Notes: generated from the letters alone by a model not told the origin. DNA of 64,000 nucleotides from Anoxynatronum buryatiense (GCF_900182905.1 NZ_FXUF01000004.1:62001-126000); one strand, 5' to 3'; shown: positions 33,722-42,423, counted from the stretch's first letter. Made by a program: numbers and translations.

Positions 33722-33748
33722 GTGACACCCGGGAGGGAAAAAATCATG

Positions 33749-33781
33749 TTGAGAATTTGTTTAGAATGGCTGTGGTACAAT
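33749..33781 (+). promoter_or_regulatory. Regulated promoter with 11-bp-spaced hexamer pair (kinase operon)
   Basis: TTGAGA (33749-33754) and TTTAGA (33760-33765) are 11 bp apart, followed after exactly 10 bp by the -10 TACAAT (33776-33781). The same arrangement, including the 10-bp gap, recurs at 37718-37750. Direct hexamers at one-helical-turn spacing over the -35 region are typical of sites for OmpR/PhoB-type activators. Confidence 0.6.
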
Positions 33782-33872
33782 GAGCTTCGCGGTCGCCGTC
33801 ATGCATGATGTCAGCAGACAACCGAAGCTGAAACGACAAACACAGGAACCGACAATATGAGATCAGACAGGC

Positions 33873-33905
33873 AGGTAACCGCAGTAGGGTTACCTGTTTT
33901 TGTTG
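33873..33905 (+). terminator. Terminator-like hairpin in the leader of the large kinase gene
   Basis: AGGTAACC and GGGTTACCT form a stem followed by GTTTTTGTTG. It lies between the promoter at 33749-33781 and the kinase start at 33940. It could attenuate the operon, or end a separate short RNA of about 110 nt. No well-supported leader ORF was found. Confidence 0.6.
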
Positions 33906-33939
33906 TCACGGCAGGCAATCTGAAAAAGGGGGAAGACCA

Positions 33940-36900
33940 GTGGCAGACCAACAAATAACTGCACTTCAAAGACGGCTGATCAAGCTGGAACTCATGGTGG
34001 CGCATATGCAGGATGTAATGATTGAACTGGACCGTCAGGGCTGCTACCGGTACTTTTCCCCTTCCTATGAACACTGTTTTGGCAAAACCGAAGGCATTCT
34101 GGGAACCAACTGTTTTCATTCCATTCATCCCGATGACCGTGACCGGGTGATGGCTGTTTTCGAACGGGGATTCAACGCCATGGGAGATGAACAGGTGACC
34201 TACCGCAACCATCATCCAGAAAAAGGCTATCGATGGCTGGAAGCCCACGGAACCACTTTTTACAACGATGAAGGGGAGCCGCGGGCCCTGATCACTGTCA
34301 GAGACATTACCCAGCGAAAACAGGAAGAAGAGGCGCTGAAGCGGAGCGAAGAAAAGTATCGTCATATTGAAGAACGCTGGCAGTTTGCCGTGGAAAACAG
34401 CGGCGACGGCGTCTGGGACTGGAACATTATGACGGGTGAAAATCAAATCTCTGACCGGTGGGCCCAAATGCTGGGCTATACCCCTGGTGACATTCGGGTG
34501 GATGTGGAGGATTTTTTCAACCTGCTTCACCAAGAAGACCGGGATCAGGTGCGAGCATGGCTGGGAGACTATGCCCGGGGAAAAGATTCACGATATTGGA
34601 ATGAATTTCGGATGCGCTGCCATGATGGCAGCTATAAATGGATTTTATCCATCGGGAAAATTGTGGAGTGGACAGTATCGGGAAAACCGCTGCGGGCCAT
34701 TGGCACCCACCGGGATATCACCCGGCAGAAAGAAGCCCTGGAAGCCTTGAAAGAAAGCGAACGGAGCAAGGCGGTGCTGCTGTCCAACCTGCCTGGCGTG
34801 GCATACCGGTGTGAACGGCGGGAAGACGGGTGGCAAATGGTGTATGTGTCTCAACAGTGCCACGAACTGGTGGGCTATCATCCGGAAGAGCTGATCAGAA
34901 AAAAAGCCACGCTGAAAGAAATGCTGGTGCCGGAAAAACTGGTTGCGCCGGCATACCAGCCCCTTTTATGGCAAAAATGGCAGGACTGCCTGGCGCAGAA
35001 AGAAACATTTTGCAGTGAGTATCAGGTGCACACCAGGCAGGGAGAACAGCTGTGGGCCTGGGAGCAGGGGCGGCTCTTTGAAAACAGCCTGGGAGAAGTG
35101 ACGGCCATTGAAGGATTCATCACCGACATAACAGAGCGCAAAGAAGCAGAAGAGAAAAACCGGCAACTGGATCGGCTGAAGGACGAATTTCTGGCCAACA
35201 CATCCCACGAGCTGCGCACCCCTCTTAACGGTATTATCTCACTGGTGGATGGCCTGCTGAAAGGAATAGGCGGACCACTGGCACCCAACCAACGGAAAAA
35301 TTTAAAGCTGGTGCTTGTCAGTGCCCGACGGCTTTCCAGCCTTGTGAACGACATATTGGACTTTTCCCGGATTAAAAACAGAGACATTCGTCTGCAATTG
35401 AAAAACACAGATATTTCAAGTATTCTGGCCATGGTGGTGGAACTTTTCCGACATCAAATTGATCATAAAGAGATTCGCCTGGTGAACCAGGTTCCCCGGG
35501 AAATGGACATGATCTGGGCAGATGAAAATCGGCTGAGCCAGATTCTCTTCAATCTCATTGGCAATGCTGTCAAATATACCGAAAAAGGAACCATCACCAT
35601 CAGTGCTGAAATCATCAGCGGAATGATGCGCCTGGCGGTGGAAGACACGGGCATTGGTATTCCGGAGGACCGATTGGATCAGGTGTTTGAAGCCTTTGAA
35701 CAAAGCGGTTACTCCCCGGAAAAAGAAGGGGGAGGAACCGGCCTGGGGCTTTCCATCACCCGGCAACTGGTGGAGCTCCACGGGGGAACCATTGCGGTGA
35801 CTTCTGCACTGGGAAAAGGAACCACCTTCACCTTCACCATGCCCCTGGCATCCGGCGACAACCGCCTGCCGTGCCGGGATTTCGGAAAAAACAGCGGTGA
35901 AAAGGAGTCACTCCCACAGCAGGCCACAACCCGTGAATCCCATTCATTTTATGTTCAGCCGGTAACAGAAGTTCACTTGCCGACAGTGGAAAACAGCGAG
36001 TTCACCATTATGCTGGTGGATGACGAACCGGTAAATATTCAGTCTCTGGCCAATGTGCTGTCATTGAGGGGGTACCGCACCATTCATGCGCAGACAGGGC
36101 AGCGGGCACTGGAAATGCTGGCAGATGGAAATGAGCCGGATCTGTGCATTGTGGATGTGATGATGCCTCGGATGAATGGATTTGAAGTGTGCCGGGAAAT
36201 CAGAAAACAGTTCACCAGTTTTCAGATGCCGGTGATCTTTCTCACAGCCCGTTATGGCGAGCAGGATCTGGCCCTGGGGTTTGACGCCGGCGGCAATGAT
36301 TTTCTCCATAAGCCCTTTGAAGAGACAGAGCTGATTGCCCGGGTGGCCACCCTGCTTCAGCTCAAAAAATCAGTTGCTGCCGCCATGGCGGCAGAGGTGG
36401 CATTTTTACAGGCTCAAATCAAGCCTCACTTTTTGTATAATGCCCTGAACACCATTGCCGCTCATTGCGAAAATGGCAGTCAGGAGGCGGGACATCTAAT
36501 TCTTTCTCTCGCCCGTTACCTGCGGGGCAGTCTGTGCTTCGAGAATTTACATGATGCGGTGTCGCTGGAAAAGGAACTGGCCCTGACAGATGCCTATGTC
36601 ACCATTGAAAAAGCACGCTTTCCTGATATTCAAGTGATTTTTCAAATCGATGCACCACCAGACTGTCTGTTGCCCCCGGTTACCCTGCAGCCCCTGGTGG
36701 AAAACGCCATTTGTCATGGGATTCGCCAAAAGGAAGGCGGCGGCACCATTCTGGTGCGGGTGACAGAGCAAGATGAAAAGCTGTCTGTGGAAGTGGTGGA
36801 CGATGGGAAAGGAATGACAGCCCATCAGGCCGCTCAGGTGCTTTCCATGACCGGTGAATCGGGAAGTGTGGGCTTGCGGAACATTCACACCCGGCTGCAG

Positions 36901-37038
36901 CGTCTTTACGGCACCGGGCTCACCATAGAAAGCCGGCCCTGGGAGGGGAGTAAGGTCAGCTTCTCGCTGCCATGCAAGTATGAAAGTGCCTGTGCCGATC
37001 CGGCCACAAGAAAGGAGATGTTCCATGTACCACTCTGA
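33940..37038 (+). CDS. Multi-domain sensor kinase: PAS3-HisKA-HATPase-REC-LytS-type kinase
   Basis: The 1032-residue soluble protein joins two different kinase modules. Three PAS domains (about 15-130, 140-275, 285-405) lead to HisKA with His423 in TSHELRTPLNG. The HATPase has [15 protein letters not shown] and GTGLGLSI. The receiver has Asp739 in IVDVMMPRMNG. The C-terminus is a LytS/YehU-type module with His830 in 'QIKPHFLYNAL' and its own ATPase (NAICHGIRQ, DDGKGM, GLRNIHTRL). Start is GTG with an AGGGGGAAG site. Related architectures with extracellular DISM sensors are known in Firmicutes; here all sensing is by PAS. The gene overlaps the HD-GYP gene by 14 nt, so c-di-GMP turnover is a likely output. 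Confidence 0.9.
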   Translation: MADQQITALQRRLIKLELMVAHMQDVMIELDRQGCYRYFSPSYEHCFGKTEGILGTNCFHSIHPDDRDRVMAVFERGFNAMGDEQVTYRNHHPEKGYRWLEAHGTTFYNDEGEPRALITVRDITQRKQEEEALKRSEEKYRHIEERWQFAVENSGDGVWDWNIMTGENQISDRWAQMLGYTPGDIRVDVEDFFNLLHQEDRDQVRAWLGDYARGKDSRYWNEFRMRCHDGSYKWILSIGKIVEWTVSGKPLRAIGTHRDITRQKEALEALKESERSKAVLLSNLPGVAYRCERREDGWQMVYVSQQCHELVGYHPEELIRKKATLKEMLVPEKLVAPAYQPLLWQKWQDCLAQKETFCSEYQVHTRQGEQLWAWEQGRLFENSLGEVTAIEGFITDITERKEAEEKNRQLDRLKDEFLANTSHELRTPLNGIISLVDGLLKGIGGPLAPNQRKNLKLVLVSARRLSSLVNDILDFSRIKNRDIRLQLKNTDISSILAMVVELFRHQIDHKEIRLVNQVPREMDMIWADENRLSQILFNLIGNAVKYTEKGTITISAEIISGMMRLAVEDTGIGIPEDRLDQVFEAFEQSGYSPEKEGGGTGLGLSITRQLVELHGGTIAVTSALGKGTTFTFTMPLASGDNRLPCRDFGKNSGEKESLPQQATTRESHSFYVQPVTEVHLPTVENSEFTIMLVDDEPVNIQSLANVLSLRGYRTIHAQTGQRALEMLADGNEPDLCIVDVMMPRMNGFEVCREIRKQFTSFQMPVIFLTARYGEQDLALGFDAGGNDFLHKPFEETELIARVATLLQLKKSVAAAMAAEVAFLQAQIKPHFLYNALNTIAAHCENGSQEAGHLILSLARYLRGSLCFENLHDAVSLEKELALTDAYVTIEKARFPDIQVIFQIDAPPDCLLPPVTLQPLVENAICHGIRQKEGGGTILVRVTEQDEKLSVEVVDDGKGMTAHQAAQVLSMTGESGSVGLRNIHTRLQRLYGTGLTIESRPWEGSKVSFSLPCKYESACADPATRKEMFHVPL

Positions 37039-37744
37039 AACCCCGCGGGAGCAAAGGTTCACTGCAGTGGAAAGCCAACAGCCCGCCGATCAACTGACGA
37101 CTAAAGTGGAAGAAGCCCACCGCAACCTGAAAGGCATGATTCGCATCCTGGAAAAAATGGTGGAATTAAAAGATCCTTATACTGCGGGGCACCAGCAAAA
37201 TGTGGCAGCCATGGCGGTGGCCATAGGCCGGAAAATGGGGCTGGCGTCGGATCAGCTTGAAAGCATTGAACTGGCCGGGGCGATTCATGATATTGGCAAA
37301 ATCGGCATTCCCACCGATATTCTCTGTAAGCCCGGGCGGCTTAGTGACATTGAAATGACGTTGGTGCAGGAGCATGCGGCTCACGGATTTTCCCTGTTGC
37401 AGGGGGTTTCGTTCACCTGGCCGCTGGCAGAAATTGTCCATCAGCATCATGAGCGGGTAAACGGTTCGGGCTATCCCCGGGGGCTTGAGGGAGATGATAT
37501 GTTGGTGGAGTCAAAAATTGTGGCAGTGGCCGATGTGTTTGATGCCATGGCATCCCACCGGCCCTATCGCCCGGCCCTGGGTGAGAAGGCGGCACTGGAG
37601 GAACTCAGAAAAAACAAAGGCATTCTCTATGACACACAAGTGGTCAATGCGTTGGAAGCCGTGCTGGGGGAAGTGCAGCCTGTGGAAAATAAACAAACAG
37701 AAAGAAATGAAGGGTTGTTTAGATTTTGTTTAGAAAGCATCTGA
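37025..37744 (+). CDS. HD-GYP domain c-di-GMP phosphodiesterase
   Basis: The 239-residue protein should hydrolyse c-di-GMP. The catalytic HD is in 'IHDIGKIGIP' and the second metal-binding region is 'HQHHERVNGSGYP', with Asn where most have Asp before GSGYP. 'VADVFDAMASHRPYR' follows. A short N-terminal helix is the only other part; there is no receiver or membrane anchor, so control probably comes from the kinase encoded just upstream, with which it overlaps. AAAGGAG precedes the ATG at 37025. The last 27 bases of the gene also contain the promoter elements of the next transcript. Confidence 0.9.
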   Translation: MYHSETPREQRFTAVESQQPADQLTTKVEEAHRNLKGMIRILEKMVELKDPYTAGHQQNVAAMAVAIGRKMGLASDQLESIELAGAIHDIGKIGIPTDILCKPGRLSDIEMTLVQEHAAHGFSLLQGVSFTWPLAEIVHQHHERVNGSGYPRGLEGDDMLVESKIVAVADVFDAMASHRPYRPALGEKAALEELRKNKGILYDTQVVNALEAVLGEVQPVENKQTERNEGLFRFCLESI

Positions 37745-37750
37745 TACAAT
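37718..37750 (+). promoter_or_regulatory. Second regulated promoter with 11-bp-spaced hexamer pair (membrane peptide)
   Basis: TTTAGA (37718-37723) and TTTAGA (37729-37734) are 11 bp apart, then 10 bp to TACAAT (37745-37750). The stretch TTGTTTAGAA N9 TACAATG is shared, at identical spacing, with the promoter at 33749-33781. The element overlaps the end of the HD-GYP gene and lies 54 bp before the peptide start. Confidence 0.6.
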
Positions 37751-37803
37751 GGTGCGTGTGATCGGATCGATAAACAGATAAAGGAGAAAGGAGGTGCCGC
37801 GAA

Positions 37804-37998
37804 ATGATGAATCGACATATGAAACACCTGATGATGGCAACAGCAGCTGTCACCATGATGACCGTGGGGTTGGGCGTCTGGATGATGAACACCCAGGCCG
37901 GAAAAAGCGCGGCGTCTCGACTGACTTCCATATCTGTCGAATTCCTTGTGAATGTGATCCATGTGATGGTGGGCGCGTGCAAGGGGTTCGTAGCGTAA
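37804..37998 (+). CDS. 64-residue membrane peptide of unknown function
   Basis: Not recognised. The product has a Met-rich start, a hydrophobic helix (about residues 9-27, 'MMATAAVTMMTVGLGVWMM'), a short polar region with 'NTQAGKSAASR' and a second amphipathic stretch ending in 'VNVIHVMVGACKGFVA' with one Cys. AAAGGAGG at 37787-37794 stands 9 nt before the ATG, a strong site, and the gene has its own promoter and terminator. Its size, strong expression signals and shared promoter with the kinase operon suggest a regulated stress, toxin-like or membrane-modulating peptide. None of these roles is shown by the sequence. Confidence 0.7.
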   Translation: MMNRHMKHLMMATAAVTMMTVGLGVWMMNTQAGKSAASRLTSISVEFLVNVIHVMVGACKGFVA

Positions 37999-38034
37999 CC
38001 TTCGGTACGATTGCTTGAACGTATTTTTGCGGGC

Positions 38035-38073
38035 AACAGGCATCTGCTTCGTATGGGGTGCCTGTTTTTTGTG
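38035..38073 (+). terminator. Terminator of the membrane-peptide gene
   Basis: ACAGGCA and TGCCTGT form the stem around a 16-nt loop, followed by TTTTTGTG. It makes the peptide gene a single-gene transcript of about 310 nt. Confidence 0.7.
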
Positions 38074-38125
38074 TCTTTATTTTGTATGTGAACCATGTGC
38101 TTAATATTGAATAGGAGCTGATCTT

Positions 38126-38482
38126 GTGAATGATAACTTGAAATCAAACACCGTTAAAAAAACATATACCATTATAGAAATGATCATTAACGTCTTAAAG
38201 GGATGTGTTTCCCTGCTGGGTCTGCTGATGATCACGGCCGTTATCGGAGGAGTCTTCTCGCAGATGAAAGACAATCATCCGGTGATTTTGACAGCGGGCC
38301 TGCTGCTCTTCGTTGCTGCCTTGTATCTGGGATCACAAAAAAGAAGAAGTGCTTTATTGCATGTTATTCATCAGGTATTTCGAATAGAGCGCCTGATGAT
38401 GCTGGAAGAAACAGAATCCCTGATGCTGGAAGAAAGAGATCGAATTGCCGGTGAAACCAAATCCCTGGATGACTGGCGATAA
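38126..38482 (+). CDS. Small membrane protein, hypothetical
   Basis: Not recognised. The 118-residue product has two hydrophobic helices (about 26-46 and 53-70) and a charged C-terminal tail with a Glu/Leu-rich helix ('LMMLEETESLMLEERDRIAG') that could form a coiled coil. The start is a GTG at 38126 preceded by TAGGAG at 8 nt. It is isolated between two terminators. AT content is higher than in neighbouring genes. Confidence 0.65.
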   Translation: MNDNLKSNTVKKTYTIIEMIINVLKGCVSLLGLLMITAVIGGVFSQMKDNHPVILTAGLLLFVAALYLGSQKRRSALLHVIHQVFRIERLMMLEETESLMLEERDRIAGETKSLDDWR

Positions 38483-38535
38483 TGCACATCAAAAACCTTT
38501 ATCTGCGAACCGATCACACCGGGTAATCGCTAATC

Positions 38536-38574
38536 ACCGCCTGTCGAAGAAATAATCGGCAGGCGGTTTTTTTC
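38536..38574 (+). terminator. Terminator after the small membrane protein gene
   Basis: ACCGCCTGTCGA pairs with TCGGCAGGCGGT around a short AT loop and is followed by seven T. Confidence 0.85.
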
Positions 38575-38599
38575 TGGCGGCGGTTTTGCTCCTGTGTCA

Positions 38600-38608
38600 T
38601 GATATAAT
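38600..38608 (+). promoter_or_regulatory. Extended -10 promoter of the PrpR-like activator
   Basis: TGATATAAT (TATAAT at 38603-38608 with the TG-N extension) lies 33 bp before the ATG at 38642. No convincing -35 is visible. Confidence 0.5.
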
Positions 38609-38641
38609 AAGCGGTATGAAACCATGACGGGAGGCGAGAGG

Positions 38642-40678
38642 ATGCAGAAAATCACCGTTATCACCATGGGCATTCCCACAGGAGAAGCCATTCGAAGTCA
38701 GTTGACAGCATTGCTGGAAGGTAAGGTAACGGTTGAAACCCGGCTGGCCTCAGAAGTGGAGCAACCGATTCTACATGCTGACCTGTTGCTGTTCAGCAGC
38801 GAGGCGCTGGCGAAGGTGATTCTCAAAAACGGTGAACCATCCATCCCCTGGATGGTGGCCCGGCGGGTGATTAATCACCGCAATATAGGCGATGTCATTA
38901 GCCTGCCCCGGGGAAGTCGGGTGCTGCTGGTCAACGACTTTGCCAACACGGCCCGGGAAGCCCGGGATCAGCTGGTGGAAATTGGTCTGGATCACATTGA
39001 ATACCTGCTCTATTCGCCGGGAAGTCCGCTTCCTTTCAAAGCAGAGGTGGTCATCACCCCGGGAGAGGTGGACTTGGTGCCGTACCCGCCCCGACGGCTC
39101 ATCAACATTGGCAGCCGCATTCTTGATGTTCAGAGCATTCACGGAATCGTGCAACAGCTGGGGCTGGAAGACGTGTTCACCAAAAGCGTTGTCACCGGGT
39201 ATTTAAAGGACATTGTGACCATCACCCATCTCATTGAAGAAAAGCGCCGGGCAGCCCTGGCTTCAGAAAAACAACTGGAAGCGGTGTTCAACAGCGTGGA
39301 TACCGGTCTGATTCACGTGGATGAAGGGGGACGGGTGGTGAATTTGAACCAGCGGGGTGCTTCCCTCATAGGAAAAAAGCGGAAAGATTTACTCTATCAG
39401 CCCCTGGATTCATGGCTCCCCCTGGAAAACCACTTTTTAACAGACGGCCATTCATGGATCGCCGACCTGGAGGGAAGGGAATGTCTTTTTGCGGTGCGCA
39501 AAATCAGCTTCGATGACCGGCTGGGGTATCTGATCACTGTGGGTGACGGCGATCAGATCTCCAAGTGGGACCATACCATTCGCCGCAGCCGGCAGAAGAG
39601 CATGCAGCGAAAGCGCCATGATTTTCAGGACTACCTCACCCTTCACCCGGAAATGAAGCTGGTGCTGAAACGGGCCAGGCAGTTTGCCCGCACTGACGCC
39701 ACCATTCTGATTCAGGGAGAAAACGGCACAGGCAAGGAAATATTGGCCCAGGCCATTCACCAGCATTCGCTGCGAAAAAGAGAAGCCTTTGTGCCGGTCA
39801 ACATTGCGGCGGTCTCCCCCAGTTTGCTGGAGAGTGAGCTCTTTGGCTATGAAGAAGGTTCTTTCACCGGAGCTCTGAAAGGCGGCAAACGGGGACTCTT
39901 TGAAATTGCCAGCGGCGGTACTATTTTCATTGATGAAATCGGAGAAGCGCCCCTGTCCTTTCAGGTGAAACTGCTGCGGGTGCTGGAAGAAAAACGGATC
40001 AGGCGGGTGGGCGCGTTGGAGGAGATTCCCGTGGATGTGCGGGTGATTGCTGCCACCAACCGAAATCTGATGCAAATGGTGGATCAGGGAGATTTTCGGG
40101 AAGACTTGTTTTTTCGCCTGAACATTCTGCCGCTGAAAACCATTCCCCTGCGCCACCGGCGGGAAGACATTCCTTACCTGCTCCAACACTTTTGCCGCAT
40201 CAGCTTTGGAAGGCATCAGCACATAGACCTGGCAGACCTGTTTGAGGCAGAGGCCCTTGTCTTTTTACAGCAGCACCGCTGGCGGGGCAATGTGCGGGAA
40301 TTGATGAATCTGGTGGAATACCTTTCTCTGATTTATGAAGGTGAGCGCATCGGCATGGAGGCACTTTGTGGATATCTTCCCGCCGACAAACCGGTGCCGG
40401 AGCTCCCGCTGCTGAACCGGGACGAGTATTGGATGTTACAGCAAATTGACAGTTGCGGCGGTACTGGTGTGGGGCGAAAAATGCTGACCAGTCTGGCAGA
40501 GGAACAGGTGTATCCTCTGGGAGAGGGAAAAATCAGACGGCTGTTGATGGAACTGACAGAAAAGGAACTGCTGGCATCGGCGGGGTCGCACCAGGGATGT
40601 CATCTTACCCGGAAGGGTGCAGCACTTCTTCAGAAGTGGAGAAATGTTGGCGTTGGAATGGATGAAAATGACCAATAG
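38642..40678 (+). CDS. Sigma-54-dependent activator, PrpR-like N-terminus with PAS
   Basis: The 678-residue enhancer-binding protein has a PrpR_N-type sensing region (about 1-195), a PAS (about 205-300) and an AAA+ domain (about 330-565). The AAA+ domain has Walker A 'GENGTGKE', the sigma-54 contact loop 'EGSFTGA' (Ser in place of the common Ala), and Walker B 'GGTIFIDEIGEA'. The C-terminal region (about 590-678) looks like a winged helix ('LLMELTEKELLASAGSHQG') rather than the usual Fis-type HTH. GGGAGG precedes the ATG. A -24/-12 promoter stands just downstream before the NhaC gene, so the likely targets are nhaC and iadA. The effector is probably related to isoaspartyl peptides or their products. 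Confidence 0.9.
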   Translation: MQKITVITMGIPTGEAIRSQLTALLEGKVTVETRLASEVEQPILHADLLLFSSEALAKVILKNGEPSIPWMVARRVINHRNIGDVISLPRGSRVLLVNDFANTAREARDQLVEIGLDHIEYLLYSPGSPLPFKAEVVITPGEVDLVPYPPRRLINIGSRILDVQSIHGIVQQLGLEDVFTKSVVTGYLKDIVTITHLIEEKRRAALASEKQLEAVFNSVDTGLIHVDEGGRVVNLNQRGASLIGKKRKDLLYQPLDSWLPLENHFLTDGHSWIADLEGRECLFAVRKISFDDRLGYLITVGDGDQISKWDHTIRRSRQKSMQRKRHDFQDYLTLHPEMKLVLKRARQFARTDATILIQGENGTGKEILAQAIHQHSLRKREAFVPVNIAAVSPSLLESELFGYEEGSFTGALKGGKRGLFEIASGGTIFIDEIGEAPLSFQVKLLRVLEEKRIRRVGALEEIPVDVRVIAATNRNLMQMVDQGDFREDLFFRLNILPLKTIPLRHRREDIPYLLQHFCRISFGRHQHIDLADLFEAEALVFLQQHRWRGNVRELMNLVEYLSLIYEGERIGMEALCGYLPADKPVPELPLLNRDEYWMLQQIDSCGGTGVGRKMLTSLAEEQVYPLGEGKIRRLLMELTEKELLASAGSHQGCHLTRKGAALLQKWRNVGVGMDENDQ

Positions 40679-40732
40679 GTGGATGAAATTATCCAATGCC
40701 GGGGGTGTCCACCATTGTTAATGAACGCTAAC
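40679..40732. promoter_or_regulatory. Candidate upstream activator sites of the sigma-54 promoter
   Basis: Two inverted repeats precede the -24/-12 element: TGGAT N6 ATCCA (about 40680-40695) and GTTA N8 TAAC (40717-40732). Their distance (about 30-80 bp upstream of -24) suits binding by the adjacent enhancer-binding protein. Arms are short, so chance is not excluded. Confidence 0.4.
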
Positions 40733-40758
40733 CCTTGAAAAATCATTCTTCCCATGAC

Positions 40759-40774
40759 TGGCATGCTTCTTGCT
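40759..40774 (+). promoter_or_regulatory. Sigma-54 (-24/-12) promoter of nhaC-iadA
   Basis: TGGCATG, four bases (CTTC), then TTGCT matches the sigma-54 consensus in both blocks with correct spacing. It lies 58 bp before the antiporter start. Confidence 0.85.
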
Positions 40775-40831
40775 TTTATGGATGAATAGAACGGAATCAT
40801 CCATCATCCATAACAGAAAGGAAGAGTGACG

Positions 40832-42316
40832 ATGAACAACAAGCAACTGGAAAGAAAAACCCCCACTTTTGGACAGTCCATCGCCCCCATTGTCTTCATG
40901 GTGCTGGCACTGACCATTGGCGTGGGGTACCTGAAGTTTCGGACGGAGCCCATGCTGATCCTGTCTGCCTTTTTCGCAGGTGCCATTGCCTGGCGATTGG
41001 GGTTATCCTGGCAGGAAATGCAGGAAGGGATCATTGAGAAGATTTCCAAAGCCCTGCCGGCCACATTGATCCTGTGGAGTGTGGGCTTCCTCATTGGAGC
41101 CTTCATGTTTGCCGGCACCGTTCCCATGATCATTTATTATGGGGTTGAAATTGTGAATCCCCGGTTTCTGTTGGTGACTGCCTTTCTGATTTCTGCCATT
41201 CTCTCCACGGTGACAGGCACCTCCTGGGGATCAGCCGGCACCATAGGGGTGGCCCTCATGGGCATTGCCGGCGGTTTGGGGGTTTCACTCCCCGCCACGG
41301 CAGGTGCAGTGGTGGCCGGGGCCTACTTTGGAGATAAAATCTCCCCCCTCTCCGACACCACCAACCTGGCGCCCATTGCAGCTGGAAGTGAACTGTACGA
41401 ACACATCAAACACATGCTGTACACCACAGTCCCTGCGGCCCTGGTGTCCATTGTGGTCTATCTCATCGTCGGCCTCCGGGCAACGGGTGATGTGTCCACC
41501 CCTGAAATGGTCATCACCCTGCAGGACCAACTCAGCAGCATGTTCAGCTGGAGCCCCCTTCTCCTGTTGCCGGTGGTGCTGATCATATTTGGTTCTCTGA
41601 AAAAATGGCCCACCATTCCCACTATGTTGGGCACCTCCCTGGTGACTCTTGTCATCGGTGTGGCGGTACAGGGCTTCAGTTTTCTGAATGGCTTCGCTTC
41701 TCTCATCAATGGATTCAATGTTTCCATGACAGGCTTTGACGGCGAAGTGATTAACGAAGTGACCCGGCTCATCAACCGGGGCGGGGTAGCTTCTGTCACA
41801 GGCACCACGGTGCTGATTTTCAGTGCCATGGGCTTTGCCGGGATCATCAGCAAGGCAGGCATGCTGGATGTGGTGCTGAACGCGCTGTTGTCACGGGTCA
41901 AGACCAACGCCGGCGTCATTCTGTCCACTATTGCTTCATGTTTTACCGTAGCCTTCGTCACCGGCAGTTCTTACCTGTCCATCCTCATCCCCGGTGAGCT
42001 GTTCAGAGATGGCTACGTAAAACGCAACCTGCATCCCAAAAACCTGTCCCGCACCCTGGAAGATTCAGGAACCGTGCTGGTGCCCCTCATTCCCTGGTCG
42101 GCGGCTGGTGCTTATATGACCGCCACCCTGGGCGTGCCCACCATTCAGTACCTGCCCTGGGCCATTTTGAACTACATGGGAATTGTCTTCGCCATTATTC
42201 TGGCCTTCACCGGTATTGGCATTGCCCCGTTGAATCCTGATGAAACGAAAGATATCGCTAAGAAAGCGTCAACGTCAAAGGCGCCGACAACTGATGCAGC
42301 AGCAGCAGCCGAATAG
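40832..42316 (+). CDS. NhaC family Na+/H+ antiporter-like transporter
   Basis: The 494-residue membrane protein has about 11 helices and NhaC-family motifs: 'VTGTSWGSAGTIGVALMGIA', 'AVVAGAYFGDKISPLSDTTN' and 'VTGSSYLSILIPGELFRDGY'. NhaC-like proteins exchange Na+ for protons, or in some clades for organic ions (malate/lactate, amino acids). Co-control with isoaspartyl dipeptidase by a sigma-54 activator suggests substrate transport (amino acid or dipeptide) rather than pH homeostasis. ATG at 40832 is better spaced from AAAGGA than the GTG at 40826. An Ala/Thr-rich C-terminal tail is unusual. Confidence 0.87.
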   Translation: MNNKQLERKTPTFGQSIAPIVFMVLALTIGVGYLKFRTEPMLILSAFFAGAIAWRLGLSWQEMQEGIIEKISKALPATLILWSVGFLIGAFMFAGTVPMIIYYGVEIVNPRFLLVTAFLISAILSTVTGTSWGSAGTIGVALMGIAGGLGVSLPATAGAVVAGAYFGDKISPLSDTTNLAPIAAGSELYEHIKHMLYTTVPAALVSIVVYLIVGLRATGDVSTPEMVITLQDQLSSMFSWSPLLLLPVVLIIFGSLKKWPTIPTMLGTSLVTLVIGVAVQGFSFLNGFASLINGFNVSMTGFDGEVINEVTRLINRGGVASVTGTTVLIFSAMGFAGIISKAGMLDVVLNALLSRVKTNAGVILSTIASCFTVAFVTGSSYLSILIPGELFRDGYVKRNLHPKNLSRTLEDSGTVLVPLIPWSAAGAYMTATLGVPTIQYLPWAILNYMGIVFAIILAFTGIGIAPLNPDETKDIAKKASTSKAPTTDAAAAAE

Positions 42317-42423
42317 TCCGTGATCAACAAGGGTATGAAGAGGTAAGGGAATCAAACACCTCATTCCCCGATGAACAACTGCTTTCCCCAAGGAAAGACT
42401 TTGGTGTTAAAGGAGTTACAGCC

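Noticed and set aside
33801-33860. 19-codon leader ORF before the attenuator-like hairpin
   Set aside because: ATG at 33801 has no Shine-Dalgarno sequence and the codons show no amino-acid bias that would suggest translational attenuation.
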